From contig NZ_JAOSZE010000014.1 in assembly GCF_025630775.1 (NCBI RefSeq), forward strand, positions 144,095 through 208,094: a stretch of DNA of 64,000 bases. The letters are read 5' to 3'. Source of the stretch: Actinoplanes sp. KI2 (lineage in GTDB: Bacteria; Actinomycetota; Actinomycetes; Mycobacteriales; Micromonosporaceae). The translations under genes and the position numbers were made by a program. The stretch's first letter is position 1. The number at the start of each line of letters is the position of its first letter. Below, piece by piece: positions 28,642 through 36,453 of the stretch. The notes under the pieces were generated by a model. It was not told the origin of the DNA. It made no database searches and saw only the letters and a program-made list of their open reading frames with translations.

Positions 28642-28912
28642 ATGTCCGGGACGACGGATTGGGTAAAGCCAAAGGTCATCCGGACCGGCCGCTGCGAGGG
28701 GTCACGGTGGCGGCGGCGGTGGCCGTCGAGACCGGTGACCCGCATCCGCTGGAACGGCTCGCACTCGAGGGCGACTTCCCGCTCCACACGATCGCAGCCA
28801 TGGCCGCCTCGTCCGACTACCGGCTGCGGGCGGAGGTCCCCTGGATGAGTGCCTGTCCATCGAGATCCTGGCGCATGACGAGGTACCCGCCATCCTCGGT
28901 GTGATCGAGTAA
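28642..28912 (+). pseudogene. Decayed gene with two apparent frameshifts
   Basis: Protein-like sequence passes through three frames: MSGTTDWVKPKVIRTG from 28642, then VTVAAAVAVETGDPHP with LERLALEGDFPL in the frame of 28623, then LDECLSIEILAHDEVPAILG ending at a TAA at 28910. Each segment reads like real coding sequence and none is complete. The short hydrophobic and acidic repeats suggest a helical repeat protein, but no family is recognised. A sequencing error cannot be excluded. It fills most of an otherwise gene-free stretch of 388 bases. Confidence 0.35.
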
Positions 28913-28964
28913 AGCGTGAGCGGCTCGGCTCTCCATGGTGCGCTCTCGTCCGCCAACGCGGCGA

Positions 28965-29360
28965 TCAGGCGAACTCGACCGCGTCGAAGTCCCAGTAGGC
29001 GCGCAGCGCGACGAGCTTTCCCGAGCCGTCGCCCCGGTAGGTGAACACGCCCCGGACGACGGCCGCCGCCCCACCCGGGAGGTCCATGTGGATCGCCCCG
29101 ACGTCGGCGATCTCCTCGCCGCAGAGGTACGACCGCTCGATCTCGAATCGCAGCCGGTCGACCCGCCCGATGACGGCGTCGTAGAACGCGGCGATCGCGT
29201 CGGCGCCGCGATGCCCCTTGCCTGCCGGGTCGAGCGGGGAGGGGCCGACCGGGTCCTCGACCACCGCGTCGGCCGCGAACAGCCCGAGCCAGGTCTCGCG
29301 GTCCTTGGCCCCGGCCGCGGCCTGGGAGCGCCGGGCCAGATCGCGAACGGTCACCGTCAC
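28965..29360 (-). CDS. NTF2/SnoaL-like protein
   Basis: 131 residues from GTG. An NTF2-like cone-fold protein: an initial helix (ARRSQAAAGAKDRETWLGLF), then ADAVVEDPVGPSPLDP, GADAIAAFYDAV and a beta-rich C-terminal half. The family includes ketosteroid isomerases and many small hydrolases or binding proteins. The promoter has TTGTCT (29396-29391), 17 bases, TAGATT (29373-29368), then 7 bases to the GTG, so the mRNA is probably leaderless. A KstR-type palindrome lies inside the promoter, hinting at a lipid- or steroid-linked role (inference). Confidence 0.82.
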   Translation of the reverse strand: MTVTVRDLARRSQAAAGAKDRETWLGLFAADAVVEDPVGPSPLDPAGKGHRGADAIAAFYDAVIGRVDRLRFEIERSYLCGEEIADVGAIHMDLPGGAAAVVRGVFTYRGDGSGKLVALRAYWDFDAVEFA

Positions 29361-29370
29361 GCCCTCAAAT

Positions 29371-29386
29371 CTAGAACGCGTTCTAG
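29371..29386. promoter_or_regulatory. KstR-like palindromic operator
   Basis: Perfect 16-bp palindrome CTAGAACGCGTTCTAG. The inner 14 bases fit the TnnAACnnGTTnnA motif known for the cholesterol-catabolism repressor KstR of mycobacteria and rhodococci. It lies within the spacer and touches the -10 of the NTF2-like gene. Which TetR-type protein binds it here is unknown. Confidence 0.7.
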
Positions 29387-29421
29387 TTCAAGACAACACC
29401 CTGCCGCGCACCCCGGCTCTG

Positions 29422-31965
29422 TCAGGAGGCGTCGTCGGCGCGCAGGGGGCGGACGTTGTGCGGGGCGGCCTCGCTCAGCTGCGCGAGGGCCTGCACGATC
29501 CGGTCGGCCGGCATCGGCTGGCAGAAGTGGTAGCCCTGGGCGTTCGGGCAGCCCAGCTCGATCAGTGCCGCCCGCTGCTCGGTCGTCTCGACGCCCTCGG
29601 CCACGACCCGGACACCCAGCCGTGCGCCCAGTTCGACGGCGCTGCGGACGACCGCCTCGGCGGCCGACGAGTCGATCATGTCGTCCACGAAGGAGCGGTC
29701 GATCTTGATCTCGTCGAACGGTGCCCGGGTGACGATCGCCAGCGATGAGTAGCCGGTGCCGAAGTCGTCGAGCGACAGCTGGACGCCGGAGTCGCGCAGC
29801 TTGGCCAGCACGTCGTCGACGATCGGCTCCTCGCTGACCGCCACCGACTCGGTGATCTCCAGGACCAGGCTGGCGGCCGGGGTGCGGTGCAGCCGCAGCG
29901 CCTCGGCCACCTGAGCCGGGAACGCCGGGTCGAGCAGACTGCGCGCCGACACGTTCACCGAGACCGGCACCTCGACGCCCACCCGATGCCACCCGGCCGC
30001 GGACTGCAGCGCCAGGTCGAGCACCCGCCGGGTGAACGGGGTCAGCAGCTCGGTGTGCTCCACCGTACGGATGAAGTCGTTGGGGGACAGCTGCCCGCGC
30101 CGGGGGTGACGCCAGCGGACCAGCGCCTCGACCCCGGTCGGCGCCGCGGTGATCAGATCGACCGCGGGCTGGAGGTGCAGCACGATCTGGTCCTCGGCGG
30201 CCAGCGCGTCCTGCAGCTCGGCCAGCAGCGCCAACTCGTCGGTGGTCACCGCGTCCTGACTCGCGTCGTACGTGGCGACCGCCAGCTCCTGCGCCTTCGC
30301 CTGATCGAGTGCGAGCCCGGCCCGGCGGACCAGCTCGGCCAGCTCGACGCGACCGGCTCGGGCCACCACGACGCCGACCGCGATCTCCACCGCGAGGCGT
30401 ACGCGTGCCACCTCCATCGGCAGCGCGAGATTTTCGACCAGCTCGCGGGCCCGGCGCACCGCCATCGGCAGCGGGCTGTGCGTCTCGTGCGGCGAGGTCG
30501 CCGAGTCGGCCAGCGCGGTGACCACCGGGATGAGCACCGCGAATTCGTCGTCGCCGACCCGGGCGATCAGATCGTTCTCGCGGGACAGGTCGGTGAGGCG
30601 CTCGGCGGTCAGCTTGAGCACCTCGTCGCCACAGCGGTGGCCGAGCGTGCCGTTGACCTCGCGGAAGCCCTTGATGTCGAGCAGCAGCAGCGCGACGTGC
30701 CGGTCCGGCTGAACCACCGCGCGCACCAGGCGGTCGCCGTCGGCGAGCAGGCCGCCCCGGTTGCGCAGGCCGGTGAGCCGGTCGTGCCCGTTGTCGTGGT
30801 CGACGCGTTCGCGCAACTCGGCGACCTGCTCGCGAGCCGAGGCATCATGCAGCGCCGCCGCGAGGGCGTCACCGTACGCGGAGATCGCGGCCTCGTCGCG
30901 GGGCGCGGGCAGGCTCGGATCGGCCAGCCAGACGGTCAGCTCGCCGACCACCTCGCCGGCGACCGCCATCGACCGGGTGATCGCCGGGCCGGGCAGACCG
31001 GTGAGCGCGCTGTCCTGGCCGGGGCCGTCCTCGGCGTACCGCCGCTCGCCGGCGCCGCTCACCTCGATCTCGACCCGCCGGGCACCGAAGACGTCGAGCG
31101 CGCCGCGCAGACCGGCGGCGGCCACCTCGGACACGGTGCCGCCGGGCATCGCGGCGATGGCGGCGGCGAACGCCTCCCACATCCGCCGCTCCTGTTCGGC
31201 GCGCAGGTGGAAGCGGTAGGTGCGCTGGAGCAGCCACAGCGCGGGGAGGAAGGCGAACAGCCAGGCCGGCCCGCGCAGCAGCGCGAAGACGGCGCCGAGG
31301 CCGACCAGGACGTTGCCGACGAACATCGGGATCTTGGCGTACGGGATCCGGGCGAAGATCTGCGCGGTGGCCGCGTCGTGGTGCACGGTCAGCGTGAGCG
31401 CCGCCAGCCCGAACGTGATCAGCAGATAGGTGAGCGCGCCGGCCACCAGGGCGGCCTGGGTCTGCACGCTCAGTATCGGCGCGTCGCCGCTGATCAGCCG
31501 GGCGACCGCGACCGCGCCGGCCGCGCCGAGCGACAGGCTGGCGGCCAGGTGCGCCACCTCGGCGACGTTGCGGCGCTCGTCCAGCCAGGACAGCACCGCC
31601 CAGGCGGCGGTCGCGCCGGCCAGCGTGGCCAGCGGCAACCAGCCGGGCGGGGCCATGATGTACCCGATGACGAGCGCGGCCTCGCCCCACGAGATGGAGA
31701 CGACGCCGCGACCGAGCCGGAACCGCAGCCGCGCGAGTTGCCCGGCCGCCACCAGCAGCGCCGCCAGGCCCACCCCGGCCGCTACCGAGAGTGGACTGCC
31801 CACAGGGCGATCGGCGTGCAGGAGCAGCCCGCCGGCGGCCACCAGTACGGCCAGCGAGACCACGACGGCGGTCAGCACGCGAACGCCGCGGGACCGTCCG
31901 GCGAGGCCGGTCGCGCCGGTCCACGATCGACGGACGCCCGTCCCGGCGACGGGTGGGGCCGTCAT
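29422..31965 (-). CDS. Membrane GGDEF-EAL cyclic-di-GMP protein
   Basis: 847 residues. About eight hydrophobic segments occupy residues 25-270, then a short linker region, a GGDEF domain with GDDEF in place of GGDEF (about 470), and an EAL domain (from about 590). The EAL catalytic set looks complete: EALVRW, VNVSARSL, LEITES, LDDFGTGYSSL, DEIKIDRSF and a late GVET. The GGDEF domain keeps RxxD (REND) five residues before its signature, the usual inhibitory site. It is therefore probably a c-di-GMP phosphodiesterase with a weak or regulatory cyclase domain. The membrane part may sense a signal. Confidence 0.9.
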   Translation of the reverse strand: MTAPPVAGTGVRRSWTGATGLAGRSRGVRVLTAVVVSLAVLVAAGGLLLHADRPVGSPLSVAAGVGLAALLVAAGQLARLRFRLGRGVVSISWGEAALVIGYIMAPPGWLPLATLAGATAAWAVLSWLDERRNVAEVAHLAASLSLGAAGAVAVARLISGDAPILSVQTQAALVAGALTYLLITFGLAALTLTVHHDAATAQIFARIPYAKIPMFVGNVLVGLGAVFALLRGPAWLFAFLPALWLLQRTYRFHLRAEQERRMWEAFAAAIAAMPGGTVSEVAAAGLRGALDVFGARRVEIEVSGAGERRYAEDGPGQDSALTGLPGPAITRSMAVAGEVVGELTVWLADPSLPAPRDEAAISAYGDALAAALHDASAREQVAELRERVDHDNGHDRLTGLRNRGGLLADGDRLVRAVVQPDRHVALLLLDIKGFREVNGTLGHRCGDEVLKLTAERLTDLSRENDLIARVGDDEFAVLIPVVTALADSATSPHETHSPLPMAVRRARELVENLALPMEVARVRLAVEIAVGVVVARAGRVELAELVRRAGLALDQAKAQELAVATYDASQDAVTTDELALLAELQDALAAEDQIVLHLQPAVDLITAAPTGVEALVRWRHPRRGQLSPNDFIRTVEHTELLTPFTRRVLDLALQSAAGWHRVGVEVPVSVNVSARSLLDPAFPAQVAEALRLHRTPAASLVLEITESVAVSEEPIVDDVLAKLRDSGVQLSLDDFGTGYSSLAIVTRAPFDEIKIDRSFVDDMIDSSAAEAVVRSAVELGARLGVRVVAEGVETTEQRAALIELGCPNAQGYHFCQPMPADRIVQALAQLSEAAPHNVRPLRADDAS

Positions 31966-31997
31966 GAAAGTTGCCTGTTCAGAAGAGGCACACGCGA

Positions 31998-32009
31998 ATG
32001 CACGTGCAT
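31998..32009. promoter_or_regulatory. 12-bp palindrome upstream of GGDEF-EAL gene
   Basis: ATGCACGTGCAT, perfectly symmetric, 33 bases upstream of the ATG at 31965. A possible operator; no regulator is implied by the sequence. Confidence 0.3.
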
Positions 32010-32164
32010 CTGCAGGCGCGAAAGCCGGGGGCGGGGAATGGTCATTTTCGGCGCCCCCTTCCGCGCAGGGTCGGGGGTCGTTGACAACCCCCGGCGGAAG
32101 GCTAAATCAATCCTGATGAACACAACAAGGGTTGACGTACGACCCGTGTTCGGTTTTTGTCTGA

Positions 32165-32183
32165 CCAATACGCAGAGTATTGG
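32165..32183. promoter_or_regulatory. 19-bp inverted repeat between two minus-strand genes
   Basis: CCAATAC, five bases, GTATTGG. It lies just after the stop of the small membrane protein gene and about 200 bases before the GGDEF-EAL gene, so it is either an operator or a weak hairpin terminator. The surrounding 250 bases hold no gene. Confidence 0.35.
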
Positions 32184-32215
32184 GCGTTTCAGCGAGCGAA
32201 CCGCCGTTCACGTGG

Positions 32216-32572
32216 TCAAACGCGGCCCTGATCACCATCTGCAACGACTTTGTCACTGTCCGTAGTATCGCCCTTGACCTCGGATTCCGCGGCGACCTGA
32301 TCTCCTGACGATCGATTCTGATCGCTACCGGGGCGTACGGGTTCGGCGCCGGAACGCTCGAGGTCGGCATTGAGCCGAGCGATCTCGGCCTCACGCTGTG
32401 TCTGCTCTTCGTCAGGGAAACTGTCGGGAAGCCGACGCAAGCGCTTGTTCATATTGCGGATCAGCAAAACAGTCGCTATGGACATCAGCACAATCACGAA
32501 CAAACCCATCGGCCCGGCAAGCCCACCAGACCGCGTGTCCCCAAAGTTGTTAACCGCGACTACGACGTCCAC
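32216..32572 (-). CDS. Small single-pass membrane protein
   Basis: 118 residues from GTG. One membrane segment (about 20-40, GPMGLFVIVLMSIATVLLIRN), then a positively charged stretch NMNKRLRRLP and an acidic, polar cytoplasmic tail with EAEIARLNADLE that may be coiled. I recall such proteins next to mca in actinobacteria, function unknown. TAGGCT (32584-32579) ends six bases before the GTG, consistent with a leaderless transcript. Confidence 0.75.
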   Translation of the reverse strand: MDVVVAVNNFGDTRSGGLAGPMGLFVIVLMSIATVLLIRNMNKRLRRLPDSFPDEEQTQREAEIARLNADLERSGAEPVRPGSDQNRSSGDQVAAESEVKGDTTDSDKVVADGDQGRV

Positions 32573-32691
32573 CCCCCGAGCCTACGCCCCCAGGCCACGC
32601 CCCCGACCGCCACGTCATCCCCGCGCCCCCGCTCCCCGCGATCTGCAGGCCCCCCGCACCAGTCACCCGCACCCAGGCGCATCTCATCACT

Positions 32692-32817
32692 CGAGCGCCC
32701 CCCACCAGCCGAGCGCCCCCACCAGCCGAGCGCCCCCCACCAGCCGAGCGCCCCGCACCAGTCGAGCGCCTGCACCAGTCGGGCGCGTCTCGTCAGTCAG
32801 GCGCCCCGCATCAGTCG
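32692..32817. repeat. Degenerate tandem repeat of 17-18 bp
   Basis: About seven units of the form CGAGCGCCCCCCACCAGC, perfect at first and drifting toward the right end. There are no spacers, so it is not a CRISPR array. It sits in the gene-poor 32.57-33.12 kb stretch. Confidence 0.7.
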
Positions 32818-32850
32818 CGATCTGCAGGGTGCCCCGTATCACTAAACGAC

Positions 32851-32988
32851 CCGCGATCGCCCCGCTGATGAGGAGGCAGTCGATTTTCCGTCGTCGCGGG
32901 GTGTGCGACGCCGGAAAATCGGCTGCCTCCTCATCAGCCCCCGAAGGGGCGATCGCCCGCGGAGCGAAGCGGAGCCAGCCAGCTCAGC
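32851..32988 (+). repeat. Long-hairpin repeat element, copy 1
   Basis: Nested arms GCGATCGCCCC (32853-32863), GCTGATGAGGAGGCAG and CGATTTTCCG pair with CGGAAAATCG, CTGCCTCCTCATCAGC and GGGGCGATCGC (32946-32956), giving a stem of about 37 bp around a 20-base loop. The element continues into GGAGCGAAGCGGAGCC. The same sequence, inverted, occurs at 58241-58374 after the thiolase gene. It has no coding potential of its own and resembles a REP- or MITE-like mobile hairpin. Confidence 0.75.
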
Positions 32989-32990
32989 CG

Positions 32991-33102
32991 CACGGGACAG
33001 TCCCCCACGGGACTCACCCGGTCGACCGCAACCATCAGCCCAGCCCACGGGACAGTCCCCCCACGCGACTCACCCGGTCGTCGACCGCAACCACCAGCCA
33101 GC
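32991..33102 (+). repeat. Two direct repeats of about 52-57 bp
   Basis: Unit 1 runs from 32991 to about 33042 and unit 2 from 33046 to 33102. Both begin CACGGGACAGTCCCCC and contain GACTCACCCGGTC and GACCGCAACCA. They directly follow the long-hairpin element and precede the 3' end of mca. Confidence 0.6.
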
Positions 33103-33122
33103 CCCAAGCGAAGCCACCAAGC

Positions 33123-34004
33123 TCAGCGGACGTCGGCACCCTCGTGGACCCCCGCGAACAGGTCCGACTCCGGGATCGGGCTGTCGACCAGCGACCGGGC
33201 CAGCTCGAAGTCCTCCGTCGGCCACACCTTCTGCTGGAGGTCGAGCGGAATGCGGAACCAGAACCCGTCCGGGTCGACCTGGGTGGCGTGTGCCCGCAGC
33301 GCGTCGTCGCGGACGTGGAAGTACTCCCCGCACTCGACCCTCGTCGTGATCTTGTCGCCCCGGTCGTCGCGGTCGGACCACTTCTCCAACCATTCCGTGT
33401 ACGGCGACTCGAGGCCCGCCGACAGCATGCCCTCGTGCAGCGCGAGCATCCGCGCCCTGGTCCAGCCGGAGTTGTAGTACAGCTTCAGCGGCTGCCACGG
33501 CTCGCCCAGCTCGGGGTACTTCTCCGGGTCGCCGGCCGCGTCGAAGGCCGCCACCGACACCTTGTGACACATGATGTGGTCGGGGTGCGGATAGCCGCCG
33601 TTCTCGTCGTACGTCGTCATGACCTGCGGCCGGAACTCGCGGATCAGCCTGATCAGCGGTTTCGCCGCCTCCTGCGGGTCTTGCAGACCGAAGCACCCCT
33701 CGGGCAGCGGTGGCAGCGGGTCGCCCTCGGGCAGCCCCGAGTCGACGAAGCCCAGCCAAGCCTGGTCGACCCCGAGGATCTCGCGCGCCTTGGTCATCTC
33801 GGCGCGGCGGATGTTGGCGATGTCGGCCAGCACCTCGGGGCGGTCCATCTTCGGGTTGAGCACGCTGCCGCGCTCGCCGCCCGTACACGTCGCGACCAGC
33901 ACCTTCGCACCCTCGGCGACGTATTTCGCCATGGTCGCGGCGCCCTTGCTCGACTCGTCGTCGGGGTGGGCGTGCACCGCCAGGAGGCGCAGCTGCTCGG
34001 TCAC
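33123..34004 (-). CDS. mca: Mycothiol S-conjugate amidase
   Basis: Cleaves mycothiol conjugates of toxins and antibiotics to a mercapturic acid and GlcNAc-inositol. 293 residues from the GTG at 34004, preceded by AGAGGAG seven bases away; longer in-frame starts lack a site. The zinc motif HAHPDDE is at residues 11-17 and the second zinc histidine in YPHPDH. HATQVDPDGFWFRIPLDLQQKVW is typical of Mca rather than the deacetylase MshB. Divergent from the DUF4307 gene, as I recall for other actinobacteria. Confidence 0.95.
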   Translation of the reverse strand: MTEQLRLLAVHAHPDDESSKGAATMAKYVAEGAKVLVATCTGGERGSVLNPKMDRPEVLADIANIRRAEMTKAREILGVDQAWLGFVDSGLPEGDPLPPLPEGCFGLQDPQEAAKPLIRLIREFRPQVMTTYDENGGYPHPDHIMCHKVSVAAFDAAGDPEKYPELGEPWQPLKLYYNSGWTRARMLALHEGMLSAGLESPYTEWLEKWSDRDDRGDKITTRVECGEYFHVRDDALRAHATQVDPDGFWFRIPLDLQQKVWPTEDFELARSLVDSPIPESDLFAGVHEGADVR

Positions 34005-34123
34005 CGAAGGACTCCTCTGGTTCAACCGCTCTTCTGATTCAGGGGCGGATGGGGTCAGGTGCGAAGATGGACTCTGCCATTCTTGCGGATACCACCGACA
34101 AGAACCGCACGAGAGGTCGTCAG

Positions 34124-34546
34124 GTGAGCGAGACGCACACCACAAACCCGGTGTTCCCGCCGGGCCGTTACGGGCACCGGCGCGAGGGCCGGCGCCGGCC
34201 GGTGGTGCCGATCATCATCCTGTCGATCGTGCTCGCGGCGTCGGTCCTGGTGTCGGTGAAGCTGTACCAGCGGTACGGCCAGACCGACTATCAGGCGCAG
34301 ATCGTCGGCTGGCAGCAGTCGACCGACACGACCATGACGATCAAGTTCACCGTCCAGGTGCCGGCCGGGCAGCCGGCCGAGTGCGTGCTGCGGGCTCGCG
34401 ACTACGGCGGAAACGAGGTCGGCCGGCGTACGGTCGTGGTGAAACCGGCCGACGCGCGCGCCACCTCGATCGAGGCCGCGGAGCCGGTAACCACCTCGAA
34501 GCGTGGTTCCGTGGGTGACGTGCTGGGTTGTCAACCAGCCAGTTGA
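34124..34546 (+). CDS. DUF4307 membrane protein
   Basis: 140 residues from a GTG with GAGAGG upstream. A basic N terminus (RYGHRREGRRR) is followed by one membrane helix (VVPIIILSIVLAASVLVSVKLY) and an extracytoplasmic beta-rich domain with the conserved WQQSTDTTMTIKFTVQ and AECVLRARDYGGNEVG. A conserved actinobacterial protein of unknown function, usually near mca and greA as here. A start at 34067 is possible. Confidence 0.82.
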   Translation: MSETHTTNPVFPPGRYGHRREGRRRPVVPIIILSIVLAASVLVSVKLYQRYGQTDYQAQIVGWQQSTDTTMTIKFTVQVPAGQPAECVLRARDYGGNEVGRRTVVVKPADARATSIEAAEPVTTSKRGSVGDVLGCQPAS

Positions 34547-34686
34547 CCTCCTCCGGCCGAGGTTTGAACAGTGCAAGATCGAGCAATCTAGACGCCGCGC
34601 ATACCGCTGGTAAGCTTGGTGATTCGCTCCGTTCAGCAGGCAACGGTGATGCTGAGCTTTTCCCCGTCCCAGCAAGGAGATCGACC

Positions 34687-35181
34687 GTGTCCAGTTCAGA
34701 GGCGCCCAAGACTTGGCTTTCTCAGGACGCTTACGACCGGCTGCAGGCCGAGCTCGACGAGCTGATCGCCGCGCGGCCCGCGGTCGCCGCGGAGATCAAC
34801 GCTCGGCGCGAGGAAGGCGACTTGCGGGAGAACGGCGGATACCACGCCGCGCGGGAGGAGCAGGGCAAGCAGGAAGGCCGCATTCAGTACCTCAAGGAGT
34901 TCCTGCGGAACGCCGAGGTCGGCGAGGCCGCCACGGCCGATTCGGTGCAACCGGGTTCGGTCGTGACGATCTACTTCGACGACGACAAGACCGACACCGA
35001 GACGTTCCTGCTCGGGTCCCGCGAGATCGCGTCGACCACCGACCTCACCGTGTACAGCCCGGAGTCGGCGCTCGGCAAGGCGATCCTCGGCGTCGGCACC
35101 GGTCAGACCGTTACCTACACGGCGCCCAGCGGCGCCGACATCAAGGTCACCGTCGTCGAGTTCGGGCCGTTCGAGGGGTAG
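34687..35181 (+). CDS. greA: Transcription elongation factor GreA
   Basis: Binds RNA polymerase and stimulates cleavage of backtracked RNA. 164 residues from the GTG at 34687, eight bases after AAGGAG. The N-terminal coiled coil has LSQDAYDRLQAELDEL and the acidic tip EEGDLRENGGYHAAREEQG. The C-terminal FKBP-like domain has GSREIASTTDLTVYSPESALGKAILG. Separate from the DUF4307 gene by 140 bases. Actinobacterial GreA-like proteins can differ in tip residues, but the DLREN pair here is conserved. Confidence 0.95.
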   Translation: MSSSEAPKTWLSQDAYDRLQAELDELIAARPAVAAEINARREEGDLRENGGYHAAREEQGKQEGRIQYLKEFLRNAEVGEAATADSVQPGSVVTIYFDDDKTDTETFLLGSREIASTTDLTVYSPESALGKAILGVGTGQTVTYTAPSGADIKVTVVEFGPFEG

Positions 35182-35187
35182 GAAACT

Positions 35188-36432
35188 TCAGGGGGTGGCG
35201 TCTGCCAGCGGCGCCACCCGATACCCCGCGGCCCGCAGCGCGCTGATCAGTGCCGCCGAGTGATCCGGCCCGCGGGTCTCGACCGACAGCGCCACCTCGG
35301 CCTCGCCGAAGCTCAGCCGGGGGCTCTGCCGCGAGTGCGCCACGTCCACCACGTTCGCCCGCTGCTCGGCGATCTCCGCAAGCAGCCGGGCCAACTCGCC
35401 CGGCCGGTCGTCGCAGCGCACGGCGAGCCGCAGGAACCGGCCCGCCGAGGTGAGCCCGTGCTCGATCACCCGTAGCAGCAGCATCGGGTCGATGTTGCCG
35501 CCGGACAGGATCGCCACCGCCGGACCGTCCGGCGCGGGCACGCAGGCACCGGTCAGCAGCGCCGCGACCGCCGCTCCCCCGGCCGGCTCGACCACCATCT
35601 TGTGTCGCTCCAGCAGCACCAGCAACGCCGCCGACAGGTCCTCGTCGGTCACCGTCACGACGTCGTCGACCAGCTTGCTGACGTGCGCGAACGTCAGGTC
35701 GCCGGGCCGCAGCACGGCGATGCCGTCGGCGATCGTGGCGCCCCGGGCGAGCTTGCGCGGCGCGCCGGCGGCCAGCGAGGGCGGGAACGCCGCGGCGCCG
35801 GCCGCCTGCACCCCCACCACCCGTACATCCGGACGCAACGCCTTCACCGCGACCGCGAGGCCGGAGATCAGCCCGCCGCCGCCGACCGCGGTCACGATCG
35901 TGGCGGCCGCCGGCAGCTGGTCGAGGATCTCCAGGCCGACTGTGCCCTGCCCGGCGATGATGTCCGGGTGGTCGAACGGGTGGATGAACACCGCGCCGGT
36001 CTCCGCCGCGAAGTGCTTCGCCGCGTCCAGCGCGTCGTCGACGCTGGTCCCCGCGTACTCGATGGCCGCGCCGTACCCCTTGGTCGCGGTCACCTTCGGC
36101 AGCGGCGCGCCCTCCGGCATGAAGACCGTGGCGCTCGCGCCGAGCAGTTCGGCCGCGAGGGCCACGCCCTGCGCATGATTTCCGGCGCTGGCGGCCACGA
36201 CGCCGCGCTTGCGCTCGGCGTCGGAGAGACGGGCAATTCGGGTGTACGCCCCGCGCACCTTGTACGAGCCGGCCCGCTGCTGGTTTTCACACTTCAGCCA
36301 GGTCGGCACGCCGGTGACCTCGGACAACGGCCGCGAGTGCAGCACCGGCGTGGTCTCGACGACCCCGGTCAGCAGCTCGCGCGCCGCCTCCACGTCACTG
36401 AGGGACAACAGATCCAGGGGTACGCCAGTCAT
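35188..36432 (-). CDS. ilvA: Threonine ammonia-lyase with ACT domain
   Basis: PLP enzyme that deaminates threonine to 2-oxobutanoate, first step of isoleucine synthesis. 414 residues. The PLP lysine is in AGSYKVRGAY, with ASAGNHAQGVA for the cofactor phosphate, VGGGGLISG, and a C-terminal ACT domain starting near RLAVRCDDRPGELARLL. A single short ACT domain is typical of the actinobacterial and TdcB-like form. It is the third gene of a minus-strand operon, 21 bases after the amidase. Confidence 0.93.
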   Translation of the reverse strand: MTGVPLDLLSLSDVEAARELLTGVVETTPVLHSRPLSEVTGVPTWLKCENQQRAGSYKVRGAYTRIARLSDAERKRGVVAASAGNHAQGVALAAELLGASATVFMPEGAPLPKVTATKGYGAAIEYAGTSVDDALDAAKHFAAETGAVFIHPFDHPDIIAGQGTVGLEILDQLPAAATIVTAVGGGGLISGLAVAVKALRPDVRVVGVQAAGAAAFPPSLAAGAPRKLARGATIADGIAVLRPGDLTFAHVSKLVDDVVTVTDEDLSAALLVLLERHKMVVEPAGGAAVAALLTGACVPAPDGPAVAILSGGNIDPMLLLRVIEHGLTSAGRFLRLAVRCDDRPGELARLLAEIAEQRANVVDVAHSRQSPRLSFGEAEVALSVETRGPDHSAALISALRAAGYRVAPLADATP

Positions 36433-36453
36433 GCGTCAAATCGTGCCACCTGA

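Noticed and set aside
32560..32775. Small Trp/Gly-rich protein on the minus strand
   Set aside because: The apparent repeats GALGWWG are the translation of the DNA tandem array; no ribosome site.
32692..32817. CRISPR array
   Set aside because: Units of 17-18 bp are contiguous, with no spacers and no cas genes.
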